In this document: in pieces, positions 1-8,064 of the stretch
How positions within the stretch are numbered: the stretch's first letter is position 1
Layout of the letters: each line of letters opens with the position of its first letter
Origin: Pseudomonas fluorescens
GTDB lineage: Bacteria > Pseudomonadota > Gammaproteobacteria > Pseudomonadales > Pseudomonadaceae
Reading direction: 5' to 3'
DNA: 64,000 bases
Assembly (NCBI RefSeq): GCF_005938625.1
Contig: NZ_VCNJ01000024.1
Coordinates: 1-64,000 of the forward strand
Notes under the pieces: generated by a model
The model's database searches: none
Seen by the model: the letters and a program-made list of their open reading frames with translations, nothing else
What the model was told of the DNA's origin: nothing
Translations under genes and position numbers: made by a program

Positions 1-1
1 T

Positions 2-40
2 TATATTGACTGGCGGGTCGCCGTGCTTAAAGACTACTGA
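2..40 (+). CDS. possible C-terminal tail of an upstream gene (partial)
   Basis: Frame 2 reads 12 residues ending in VAVLKDY and then TGA at 38-40, 24 bases before the best start of the nucleotidyltransferase gene. It could be the last codons of a gene lying mostly outside the window and co-transcribed with the next two. The stretch is far too short for a family call and could be chance. Confidence 0.25.
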   Translation, partial: YIDWRVAVLKDY

Positions 41-64
41 CCCATGCCTCCAGGAATCAGTCCA

Positions 65-1168
65 ATGACATCTATGACCGCAAAAAACGAAACTCGGCCC
101 TCTACTGAAGAAATTGAATTCGTCGCTGCCGAGGTGGCCAGATTTTTTTTAGATAAAAAACAACCATTATTCAGCTTTCTCTCGGGTTCAGTCGCCGAAG
201 GTATCGCAACGCCCAACTCGGACTACGATGTCTATGCTGTTTTTGACACCTGCGAAGAGTCTGAGGCTCTCGTCATTGATAATGATCGCCCGATAGAAAT
301 TACCAGCATCACGCTCGCGAAACTGGAAAACACGCTATTGTTTGTCCAGCGAGGAGAGGATCTGGCAAGCGTAACAAACTATGAATTACTGCTGTGCCAT
401 CGTGTTTACTCGGGCATCGGGCTCACCACGACGGAGCGGTTTCACGAATTGCAAACACGATTTGATATAGAAACATTCAGGGCCAACCTGACTGAAATGT
501 GCTTTTTAAACGCCGAACGCTCACTGAAAGTTTGCAATGGCTTCATCATGACCGGCGACAAACGCTCTGCGTCCCTCAGTGCAAACAACGCCCTCAAACA
601 CAGTTTTAATATGCTGCTGGCAATGAAAGGCGCCACGTCTATCCTGGAAAAATGGCAGATGCGTTATGCCACACGTTTACTCGGCGACGAGCACTTGGCA
701 TTTACACATTACATCGAGCTCATCAGCCATGTTCCATGTCAGCATACCCGTCAGATAGACAGCTACATTCAGGATGTCAAAAACCTCCACCAACTGATTT
801 GCGACAATCGCATTCTACAGAAACACATAGAGGATGAAGCGTTTTTTACGCCGTCCAGACTCTTCACCACAAACACGCGTTACGTCGCATCGACGGTTTT
901 CAAAGACAGGCTTGGCCGGGTAGTCAACAGTCACTCACGTTTTTATCTGATTATGGATGGAACTCCGGTTCTGGAACTTCCCGAGGCGGCTGCAGTGTTG
1001 TGGGCGTTGATCGACAACCAGCAAACAACAACGGATCTGGCATTCCAGGCCCGGGAGTTACTCGGCTTGCCGTTCGACAGCACGTTTGAGTTTTTAACAT
1101 CATTTGGAAATGCCAAGGCCATAAATATCGTAAGTCATGACTTCGACTTCTTGCTTGCTCCCCAATGA
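65..1168 (+). CDS. nucleotidyltransferase-fold protein with C-terminal PqqD/RRE-like domain
   Basis: 367 aa from the ATG at 65, chosen because AGGA lies 9 bases upstream; an ATG at 44 is in frame but has no ribosome-binding site. Residues 35-80 show the polymerase-beta-type nucleotidyltransferase signature: G41-S42, then SDYD with D53 and D55, and a likely third carboxylate at E78. The middle (about 110-265) is helical and unassigned. The last 90 residues (about 280-355) look like a PqqD/RRE fold: a short strand pair with MDGTPVLEL, then EAAAVLWALID, then a helix and a terminal helix after LPFDSTF. RRE domains bind leader peptides in RiPP pathways; this assignment is by pattern only. The gene is followed 35 bases later by a MATE-like exporter and is AT-richer than the genes after 2.5 kb. 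It may transfer a nucleotide to a peptide or small molecule; the substrate is unknown. Confidence 0.6.
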   Translation: MTSMTAKNETRPSTEEIEFVAAEVARFFLDKKQPLFSFLSGSVAEGIATPNSDYDVYAVFDTCEESEALVIDNDRPIEITSITLAKLENTLLFVQRGEDLASVTNYELLLCHRVYSGIGLTTTERFHELQTRFDIETFRANLTEMCFLNAERSLKVCNGFIMTGDKRSASLSANNALKHSFNMLLAMKGATSILEKWQMRYATRLLGDEHLAFTHYIELISHVPCQHTRQIDSYIQDVKNLHQLICDNRILQKHIEDEAFFTPSRLFTTNTRYVASTVFKDRLGRVVNSHSRFYLIMDGTPVLELPEAAAVLWALIDNQQTTTDLAFQARELLGLPFDSTFEFLTSFGNAKAINIVSHDFDFLLAPQ

Positions 1169-1203
1169 CCTTGAGTAAAACCTGAGCAAAGGTGCGCAGA
1201 ATC

Positions 1204-2502
1204 ATGAGCAGCATGATAACAATAAAAGACGGGTATTTTTCGTTCTACCGGGAGAACATATTAAAGTTCACGGCCAATCGATTTTTCCCGTACATAAGCA
1301 TGTCGATCATCGGAATACTTCTTGCCAACAAGAATATTGATGAGTTTGCATTTTTCAGCTACATCGCCGCCGCCTTCATTTTTCCAGCGACCATTGCAAC
1401 ATTCATGTTTATGGCCATTGGAAACCTGACCAGCAGGCATCCCAACCACGGCATTCAGGAAATTTTCATATCCTCCTTTTTAATTGCCGCAATATCGGCA
1501 ACATTTGTAATATGCGCCTGTGTGACGATCATATATTTCTCTTCGGAAGAAGTGCAAACCCTGCCATTACACTACCGCGCTACCGCTCTTGAATTCACTT
1601 ACCTGACCTATATTGCTGTTTACATATTCACGAGCTTTTTCAACAGTTTTTTTGAAGCCCACATAAAGGACAAGACCAGCAGTAAAGCACGCCTGATCAA
1701 TTTTGTACCGCTGATCACTTCAGCAACACTCATATTCCTGATCGCGCCTGCCGAGAACTCTTCATTGGCCATTGTACGGCTCATGCTTGTTTGCGCTGTC
1801 ATAGAGTTTGCGTACTACTTATACATTTCATTAAAACGGGATTTATGGAGCGGCCATGTTCAACCTGACCTCTGTCTGCAATTATTCAAGCTAGGTGCCC
1901 CAACAGGCATAGGCTTATCGTTACAACGACTCGCATTCTTCATTGTCAACAAAAAACTTTTCCTGGTTGACAGGGACCTGGTCTCGATTTTTTCAATTGC
2001 CATCAGCGTCGTTACATTGATGACAATTCCGGTATCGGCCTTTACACAGATCCACAGCATCTACATCACTAAAAAACCGGGTTCAAAACTCAACATTGAC
2101 GCCTTCATCCTGTTGACGGCCAGCATGGTTATGCCACTGATGCTATTCGCAGGTTTTGGTCACTCCATTCTGATGATTTTTGGTGTAAGTAATGACATGC
2201 AAGCCGGCAACACTTACCTCACGGAAAGCATCACTTCCATGTTTCTGGCCACTGGATTGTTAATGTTGATCAGCTCACACATCAGAGCACTTGGTAACAC
2301 CGTCATTCCACAAATTGTCATCAACGCCGCCATTTACCTGATCTACGTTGGCAGCGTTTTCTACCAAGGGGTGGAAAGCAAAACGGCCTTCTCTTTGCTC
2401 TCCACCTACAGTGCGTCCTATTTTGTCTGCTTCTTGTTACTTGCGATGTACGTGGTGCATATCGAAAGAAAATCGACTACAGCACTGGGTTCCTCAGCTT
2501 AG
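1204..2502 (+). CDS. MATE-like multidrug/polysaccharide-type membrane exporter
   Basis: 432 aa, about 12 hydrophobic segments spread evenly over the chain, a charged N-terminus and a short basic C-terminus, which fits MATE or MATE-like (MVF superfamily) exporters of 430-480 aa. The ATG at 1204 follows AAAGG with 11-base spacing; a GTG at 1192 and an ATG at 1213 are alternatives. It likely lies in one transcript with the nucleotidyltransferase gene and would then export that pathway's product. Codon use is AT-rich (many ATA, TTA and AAA codons), unlike the genes to the right. Its stop is only 2 bases from the stop of the convergent dehydrogenase gene, with no terminator visible between them. 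Substrate unknown. Confidence 0.6.
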   Translation: MSSMITIKDGYFSFYRENILKFTANRFFPYISMSIIGILLANKNIDEFAFFSYIAAAFIFPATIATFMFMAIGNLTSRHPNHGIQEIFISSFLIAAISATFVICACVTIIYFSSEEVQTLPLHYRATALEFTYLTYIAVYIFTSFFNSFFEAHIKDKTSSKARLINFVPLITSATLIFLIAPAENSSLAIVRLMLVCAVIEFAYYLYISLKRDLWSGHVQPDLCLQLFKLGAPTGIGLSLQRLAFFIVNKKLFLVDRDLVSIFSIAISVVTLMTIPVSAFTQIHSIYITKKPGSKLNIDAFILLTASMVMPLMLFAGFGHSILMIFGVSNDMQAGNTYLTESITSMFLATGLLMLISSHIRALGNTVIPQIVINAAIYLIYVGSVFYQGVESKTAFSLLSTYSASYFVCFLLLAMYVVHIERKSTTALGSSA

Positions 2503-2504
2503 GG

Positions 2505-3524
2505 TCAACGATACAACACCTTCTCGGCCAACTCGTCGGCCACCCGCGCCGGCGAACGTTTTTCCGCCTGTGCATGGGCAAATACTTCGGTGAGTCGAGA
2601 GCTGATCTTCGACAGATGCGCGGTAATGGTGGTCAATTCTTCACCGCGATGCTTTAGCGAGACGTAGATCAAGCCTCCGGCATTGATCACATAATCGGGG
2701 GCATAAAGAATGCCGCGGCGCTCCAGTTGATCGGCCACATCCAGATGTGTCAGCTGATTGTTGGCAGAGCCTGCCACTGCCGAACAGCGTAATTGCGTGA
2801 CGGTGTGGCTGTTCAGAACCCCACCCAGACCGCACGGTGCAAGGATGTCGCACGGCGTACTGAGCAACGCGTCGTTAGCGATCGGGTGAGCGTTGAGTTG
2901 TTCCATCGCCAGTTGTACTTTGCCGTGGTCAATGTCGCTGACCAGCAGTTCTGCCCCGGCGGCGTGCAGTTGCTCGGCCAAGGCAAAACCGACATTGCCC
3001 AGGCCCTGAATCGCGATGCGCAAACCTTCGAGATTGTCGCTGCCCAGCCGAGCCATCGCCGTTGCGCGAATGCCGGCAAACACCCCCATGGCTGCGTGTG
3101 GTGCGGGATCACCGGCCGACGTGGTGCTGGTGACATGCTGGGTCTGCTGAGCGATGCAGTCCATGTCCGCCACCGAGGTCCCGCTGTCGATCGCGGTGAT
3201 GTAGCGACCATCAAGCTGATTGATACAACGGCCAAACGCTTCGAACAGTGCACCACGGTTTTCCACATGCACCGGACGCACGATCACGGCAACGCCACCG
3301 CCTTGCGGCAGCCCCGCCAGTGCGGCCTTGTAACTCATGCCCTGAGCAAGGCGGATGGCGTCTTCGACAGCCGATTCGTCATTGGGATAGGCAAGATAAC
3401 GACATCCACCCAAGGCTGGCCCGAGGCGACTGTTATGGATGGCAATGACCGCCTTCAACCCGGTGACCGGATCGACGCTAAGGTGCAGCGATTCCAGGCG
3501 AGTGCTTTGCATGAGCGCAAACAT
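2505..3524 (-). CDS. Leu/Phe/Val dehydrogenase family protein with altered catalytic lysine
   Basis: 339 aa, the usual length for leucine dehydrogenases, which deaminate branched-chain amino acids with NAD+. The N-terminal domain has the family's LGPALGGCRY region and MSYKAALAGLPQGGG; the second half has a Rossmann dinucleotide site (IQGLGNVGFALAEQL). K66 matches the substrate-binding lysine (K68 of the Lysinibacillus enzyme) and D113 matches D115, but the catalytic lysine expected 12 residues after K66 (K80) is V78, encoded GTT. The start at 3524 has GGGAG 7 bases upstream. The family is certain; normal dehydrogenase activity is doubtful because the lysine that drives the hydride-transfer chemistry is missing. 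Confidence 0.85.
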   Translation of the reverse strand: MFALMQSTRLESLHLSVDPVTGLKAVIAIHNSRLGPALGGCRYLAYPNDESAVEDAIRLAQGMSYKAALAGLPQGGGVAVIVRPVHVENRGALFEAFGRCINQLDGRYITAIDSGTSVADMDCIAQQTQHVTSTTSAGDPAPHAAMGVFAGIRATAMARLGSDNLEGLRIAIQGLGNVGFALAEQLHAAGAELLVSDIDHGKVQLAMEQLNAHPIANDALLSTPCDILAPCGLGGVLNSHTVTQLRCSAVAGSANNQLTHLDVADQLERRGILYAPDYVINAGGLIYVSLKHRGEELTTITAHLSKISSRLTEVFAHAQAEKRSPARVADELAEKVLYR

Positions 3525-3710
3525 CGTTGGGCTCCCGAATCACTTCTTGTAGAACGCCAGTATAGGCCTGCGCCTGAAAATTGCTGGAGCGCACCGGAAT
3601 AAGCGCCTGCGCAGACCACGGCTTTGCGGCATAACCGTAAACCTGCGCAGCGGGGGTACTGGACGAATGGCACGGACCGGGCTAAAACGAGGCATTCCCC
3701 GGAGATTTCG

Positions 3711-4514
3711 ATGAGTGCGCGTCAACGTTTTTTCGAATGCCTGCACCGTTCACCGCCCGCGCTGTTCGAAGCCGCGCTGTGGATGGCGGCCGAGCACGAA
3801 AAAGCGGTCGACCCCGAAGCGCTGCTGCATGAATTCAAAGATCTGCAACAACGGGTCAGCTACGGTTTGCCGATGCTGCCGGTGAGTGAGCTGGCGCAAC
3901 CCTTGTTACGTCGCATGACCGATCTGGGCTTTGCACAGGACGACTTTTTACCACTGCGTCCGCAGGCTGCGCTGTTGCACAAAGTGTTGCAGACGCGTCG
4001 CGGCCAGCCGTTGACGTTGGCGCTGATTGCTCTTGAGCTCGCGCGGGTTCTGGAGATTCCTCTGGTCGGCGTCAATTTCCCCGGACACTTCCTGTTGCGG
4101 GTGCCCGGCGCCGATCACCTGCTTGATCCGTGCGGTGGCCGGCGCTTGTACCCCAATGACTGTCGCGAACTGTTGCAGCGCCAATACGGGCCGAACATGA
4201 AACTCAATGCCGAGCATCTACTGACCGCCTCCCCCCAGCAGATGCTTCAGCGCCTGTCGCGCAACCTGCGCCAGTTACACCTGACGCATGATGACTTCAT
4301 CGCTGCGCTGATCGATGCCGAACGCGTGCTCGAACTGGGTGACGCCGGAGCCGCTGATTACCTGGCCCGAGCCAGCCTTTATCAGCGGCTCGACTGTCCG
4401 AATGCCGAGCGCTTTGATCTGGAACATGCGCTGATGCTCAGCGACGACCCGATTCAACGCCTGCGACTGACCGAACGCCTCGGGCACCTGCCGCCCAATT
4501 CCGTCGTCCATTAA
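3711..4514 (+). CDS. SirB1/transglutaminase-like TPR protein
   Basis: 267 aa from the ATG at 3711, which follows GGAG by 7 bases. It matches the SirB1 family: an N-terminal helical part, a degenerate transglutaminase-like core around VGVNFPGHFLLRV and DPCGGRRLY, and C-terminal TPR-like helices (residues about 190-260). The family is conserved in gamma-proteobacteria and usually lies elsewhere on the chromosome, near prmC or hemK; biochemical role is not established. No classical Cys-His-Asp triad can be read with confidence. It stands alone between the convergent dehydrogenase gene and the MFS gene. Confidence 0.7.
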   Translation: MSARQRFFECLHRSPPALFEAALWMAAEHEKAVDPEALLHEFKDLQQRVSYGLPMLPVSELAQPLLRRMTDLGFAQDDFLPLRPQAALLHKVLQTRRGQPLTLALIALELARVLEIPLVGVNFPGHFLLRVPGADHLLDPCGGRRLYPNDCRELLQRQYGPNMKLNAEHLLTASPQQMLQRLSRNLRQLHLTHDDFIAALIDAERVLELGDAGAADYLARASLYQRLDCPNAERFDLEHALMLSDDPIQRLRLTERLGHLPPNSVVH

Positions 4515-4518
4515 ACAC

Positions 4519-4596
4519 AAAAGATCGCAGCCTTCGGCACCTCCTACATTGATATATGCATTCCCATGTAGGAATTGCCGAAGGCTGCGATCTTTT
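4519..4596. repeat. REP inverted repeat, GATCGCAGCCTTCGGCA type
   Basis: The two arms GATCGCAGCCTTCGGCA and TGCCGAAGGCTGCGATC (spelled with one mismatch) surround an AT-richer centre. The same arms occur at 24488, 31905, 39896 and 44547. It sits between two convergent stop codons (SirB1-like and MFS genes), the usual place for REP pairs, where it can act as a bidirectional mRNA 3' structure. Confidence 0.85.
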
Positions 4597-4601
4597 GCTC
4601 T

Positions 4602-5957
4602 TCAGGATTCGACAGATATCCCCATTCCAACTGCCGAACTTCCTTCGGAAGGCGAGCGCACCTGAATGATCAGCAACGCAGCAATCACCGCCGGAATCGC
4701 ACAGAAGAAGAAAATCTGCGCCACCGGAATGTGCATCGCCAACAACAGGCTGCCAAACAGCGGCCCGAGTATCGAACCGAAGCGCCCCACGCCCAACGCC
4801 CAACCGGTGCCGGTCGCACGCACATGCGCCGGGTAGAAATTGCTGGCAAACGCATTCAGCGTCAGTTGCCCGCCGATGATGCAGAACCCGGCAGCGAAGA
4901 CGCAGGCCACCAGATAACGCGGGTTGTCGTGGTTGAGACCGAGCAGAATCGTGCACAGCGCCGCACCGGCCAACACCGCTGACAACAAACGAACCTTGCG
5001 CTTCAAGCGGTCGGCAAACCAGGCCATGCAAATCGCGCCCAAAGTGCCGGCGAAGAGAAACATCGACGTCACCAGATTGGCTTCGTTGAGTTTCAGACCG
5101 CTTTCCAGCAGCAGTGTCGGCAGCCAGCTGATCATGAAATACAGCAGAATCAGGCTGACGAAAAACGTCGCCCAGATCAGCAAGGTCGGCCGTGCGTAAC
5201 CGTTGCGGAATAACTCGACCACGGTCAGTTTGCTGCCCTGCTCGCGCTCGTTCTGTTCGACGCTGGCAACGGGCGGTTGCCAATCCGGCAGCATGCGCAC
5301 GGTGACTTTGCGCAGTCGCGCATACGGTGGTGTATCACGCAGCAGGCGCGGCAGCGATTCCGGCAGCATCCACCAGAGAAACGGAAACAGCAGCAACGGC
5401 GTGACGCCACCGGCGAGGAACACCGCTTGCCAGCCGAACTGGTCGATAAAACCGGCGGCGACGAAACCGCCCGCGGCGCCCCCGAACGAGAAGCCACACG
5501 CCGCCAGCGTCACCATCAAGGTGCGCAACCGCGGTGGCGAATATTCTGACATCAGCGCCATGGCACTGGGCATCGCCCCGCCCATGCCGATGCCGCAGAT
5601 AAAGCGCGCGATCATCAGTGTGTTCAAGGAATCGGCAAAAACCATCAGCACCGTCAGCGTGGCGTAGATCAGCACGCAGGCGAGCAGAATCCGCCGCACG
5701 CCAAAGCGGTCAGCCAGCGGCGTGACGGCCAGGGAACCGAGGGTGAGGCCAAGCAGGTTGGCACTGAACACAGGCCCGAACGCAGACTTTTCCAGGCCCC
5801 AGTCCTGTGCCAGCGCGGGCACCACGTAACCGAGCACTTGGGCGTCATAGCCATCGGTGACCAACAGCAAGGCAAGCAGGATCAAGAGTAACCACTGATA
5901 GCGGGACACAGGACGGGCGTCGAGTGCCGCGCGGAAGCTGGCGATCTGGTTGTGCAT
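4602..5957 (-). CDS. MFS aromatic-acid:H+ symporter (AAHS family)
   Basis: 451 aa with 12 hydrophobic segments and a large cytoplasmic loop after helix 6 (about residues 205-245). The first helix carries the DGYDAQVLGY motif of AAHS transporters (PcaK/BenK type), and LADRFGVRR after helix 2 is the MFS loop 2-3 signature. AAHS carriers take up aromatic acids with protons across the inner membrane. Its place at the end of the hmgA-fahA-maiA series suggests uptake of an aromatic acid feeding homogentisate, such as 4-hydroxyphenylpyruvate, phenylacetate-type acids or homogentisate itself; the substrate is inference. A REP element separates it from maiA, so co-transcription may be attenuated. Confidence 0.8.
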   Translation of the reverse strand: MHNQIASFRAALDARPVSRYQWLLLILLALLLVTDGYDAQVLGYVVPALAQDWGLEKSAFGPVFSANLLGLTLGSLAVTPLADRFGVRRILLACVLIYATLTVLMVFADSLNTLMIARFICGIGMGGAMPSAMALMSEYSPPRLRTLMVTLAACGFSFGGAAGGFVAAGFIDQFGWQAVFLAGGVTPLLLFPFLWWMLPESLPRLLRDTPPYARLRKVTVRMLPDWQPPVASVEQNEREQGSKLTVVELFRNGYARPTLLIWATFFVSLILLYFMISWLPTLLLESGLKLNEANLVTSMFLFAGTLGAICMAWFADRLKRKVRLLSAVLAGAALCTILLGLNHDNPRYLVACVFAAGFCIIGGQLTLNAFASNFYPAHVRATGTGWALGVGRFGSILGPLFGSLLLAMHIPVAQIFFFCAIPAVIAALLIIQVRSPSEGSSAVGMGISVES

Positions 5958-6002
5958 CGCAAGGTACCTGTTTTGTTTTTATGATTTTTGGTGTGGCAAC
6001 CG

Positions 6003-6106
6003 GATCGTTCCCACGCTCCGCGTGGGAATGCCGCCGGGGACGCTCTGCGTCCACTGTGACGCAGAGCGTCACGGGATGCGTTCCCACGCAGAGCGTGGGA
6101 ACGATC
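6003..6106. repeat. REP inverted repeat, GATCGTTCCCACGCTCC type
   Basis: Nested palindromes: outer arms GATCGTTCCCACGCTC and GAGCGTGGGAACGATC, inner arms GACGCTCTGCGTC and GACGCAGAGCGTC. The same element is at 34459-34565 and 44433-44542. It fills the gap between maiA and the MFS gene and may give a processed or partly terminated 3' end to the hmgA-fahA-maiA message. Confidence 0.85.
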
Positions 6107-6108
6107 AG

Positions 6109-6744
6109 TTACGGTGTATCTGATTGATTGGCCGGATGCGCCTTGATGAACGCCGGATGTTCAGCTGCCAGCGCGGCAACGCGACGGACTTTCGGGTATT
6201 CATCCAACGAGACATTGAACCGCTCTGCCGCATACAACTGCGGTATCAGGTAAACATCCGCCACGCACGGCCACTCACCAAAACAGAAGCCCTCATCGCC
6301 AATCAACTGCTCCACTGTCGCCAGCCCTTGGCCGATCCAGTGACTGATCCACTCGACCACCTGCGGTTCGTCCTGCCCCAACTGGCGCAGGCGATTGAGC
6401 ACGCTGACGTTATGCAGCGGATGTACATCGCAACCGATCACCGCCGCCACGCCGCGCACTTGTGCACGGGCGAGCAGATCTTCAGGCAGCAACGGCACCT
6501 GTGGATAACGTTCTTCCAGGTACTCGATGATGGCCGGAGACTGAATCAGCAAACCGCCTTCGTCAGTGCGCAAGGCCGGCACCCGGCCCTGCGGATTGAT
6601 CGCCAGATACGCCGCTTGCCGATGCTCGCCACCCGGCGGTGCGATCAGATTGACCGGCAGCGCCTGGTAGTCCAGACCTTTGAGCGCCAGCGCAATTCGC
6701 ACCCGGTACGACGAGGTCGAACGGTAATAGGTATAAAGATCCAT
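6109..6744 (-). CDS. maiA: maleylacetoacetate isomerase
   Basis: 211 aa, a zeta-class glutathione transferase that isomerises maleylacetoacetate to fumarylacetoacetate with glutathione, the second step after homogentisate ring cleavage. The N-terminal thioredoxin-like domain has YYRSTSSYRVRIALALKGL, where the zeta-class SSC active-site triad reads S-T-S; the cis-proline loop is GRVPAL and the glutathione-binding strand follows (IQSPAIIEYLEERYP). The C-terminal helical domain is complete. It starts 12 bases after the fahA stop, so it belongs to the hmg operon. Confidence 0.93.
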   Translation of the reverse strand: MDLYTYYRSTSSYRVRIALALKGLDYQALPVNLIAPPGGEHRQAAYLAINPQGRVPALRTDEGGLLIQSPAIIEYLEERYPQVPLLPEDLLARAQVRGVAAVIGCDVHPLHNVSVLNRLRQLGQDEPQVVEWISHWIGQGLATVEQLIGDEGFCFGEWPCVADVYLIPQLYAAERFNVSLDEYPKVRRVAALAAEHPAFIKAHPANQSDTP

Positions 6745-6756
6745 AACCCGCTCCTG

Positions 6757-8061
6757 TCAGCGCGCCGCCAGCACTTTGCCGCGGCATTCGCCGAAACCGA
6801 TCGAAGCAAAACCATCACGGACGCAGCGAGCGCGCAGGATGATTTCATCACCGTCCTCGAGGAATTTACGCACCTCGCCAGAGGCCAGCTCGATTGGCTT
6901 TTTACCGCCCTCGGTGATTTCCAGCAGGCTGCCGAACTGACCGTTTTCAGGGCCGGACAAGGTGCCCGAACCGAACAGGTCACCAGCCTGCAACTGGCAA
7001 CCGTTTACGCTGTGGTGCGCGACCATTTGTGCGACGGTCCAGTACATGTAGCGGGTGTTGCTCAGGGTCAGGCGATGAGCCGGCAGGTTCTGCTCGCGCA
7101 TGCCTTCGGTCAGCAGCAACACTTCCAGTTCGATGTCGAAGGCACCGCCAGCCTGATCACGTTTATCGAACAGGTATGGCAGTGGCTGCGGATCACCTTC
7201 AGGGCGCGCCGGTTGCGCGGTGCGGAACGGCTCCAAGGCTTCAGCAGTTACAACCCATGGCGAGACGCTGGTGATGAAACTTTTCGACAGGAACGGACCC
7301 AGCGGCTGGTATTCCCAGGCCTGGATATCGCGCGCCGACCAGTCGTTGAGCAGGCAGAAACCGGCGATGTGATCAGCGGCGTCACCGATGGCGATCGAAT
7401 CGCCCATCTCGTTGCCCTGGCCGATCCAGATGCCCAGTTCCAGCTCATAGTCCAGACGTGCGCACGGGCCAAACGTCGGCTCGGTCTGACCGGCCGGCAA
7501 GGTCTGTCCTTTCGGACGACGTACGTCGGTGCCGGAGGCGCGCACGGTGGAGGCGCGACCGTGATAACCGATCGGCACATGCTTGTAATTCGGCAGCAGC
7601 GGGTTATCCGGACGGAACAGTTTGCCGACGTTCTGCGCGTGCTCGATCCCGACGTAGAAGTCGGTGTAGTCGCTGATGCGTGCTGGCAGATGCAGTTGGC
7701 AATCGGCGGCCAGGGGCAGCAATTTTGCACCTTGGGCTTCGATGTTGCCGCGATGCGTGCTGCCTTCACTGAACAGTTCCAACAGGCGCGTACGCAGAGC
7801 AACACGTGCCTCGCGACCGAGGTCGAAGAACGCGTTCAACTGGCCGCCGTGCATGGCTTCGACGGCGCTACGTGCAGCACCGTCGAACAGCCCTGCTTCC
7901 AGAGCAACTTGCAGATCGAAGATGTGTTCGCCAATCGCCACGCCAGCGCGCGGTGCCGAATCAGCGATGCTGAATACGCCGAGCGGCAGGTTTTGCAACG
8001 GGAAATCAGCGTGGCCATTGGCCGAAGCGACCCAGCTGCGGGTGATGGAATTCTGCGTCAT
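6757..8061 (-). CDS. fahA: fumarylacetoacetase
   Basis: 434 aa, full length for fumarylacetoacetate hydrolase, which splits fumarylacetoacetate into fumarate and acetoacetate. The N-terminal SH3-like domain (about 1-120) is followed by the catalytic FAH domain with DYTDFYVGIEHAQN, metal-ligand region ELELGIWIG and LLNDWSARDIQAWEYQPLG, and the C-terminal SGTLSGPENGQFGSLLE. Its start lies 3 bases after the hmgA stop, so the two are translationally close in one operon. Confidence 0.95.
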   Translation of the reverse strand: MTQNSITRSWVASANGHADFPLQNLPLGVFSIADSAPRAGVAIGEHIFDLQVALEAGLFDGAARSAVEAMHGGQLNAFFDLGREARVALRTRLLELFSEGSTHRGNIEAQGAKLLPLAADCQLHLPARISDYTDFYVGIEHAQNVGKLFRPDNPLLPNYKHVPIGYHGRASTVRASGTDVRRPKGQTLPAGQTEPTFGPCARLDYELELGIWIGQGNEMGDSIAIGDAADHIAGFCLLNDWSARDIQAWEYQPLGPFLSKSFITSVSPWVVTAEALEPFRTAQPARPEGDPQPLPYLFDKRDQAGGAFDIELEVLLLTEGMREQNLPAHRLTLSNTRYMYWTVAQMVAHHSVNGCQLQAGDLFGSGTLSGPENGQFGSLLEITEGGKKPIELASGEVRKFLEDGDEIILRARCVRDGFASIGFGECRGKVLAAR

Positions 8062-8064
8062 GGA

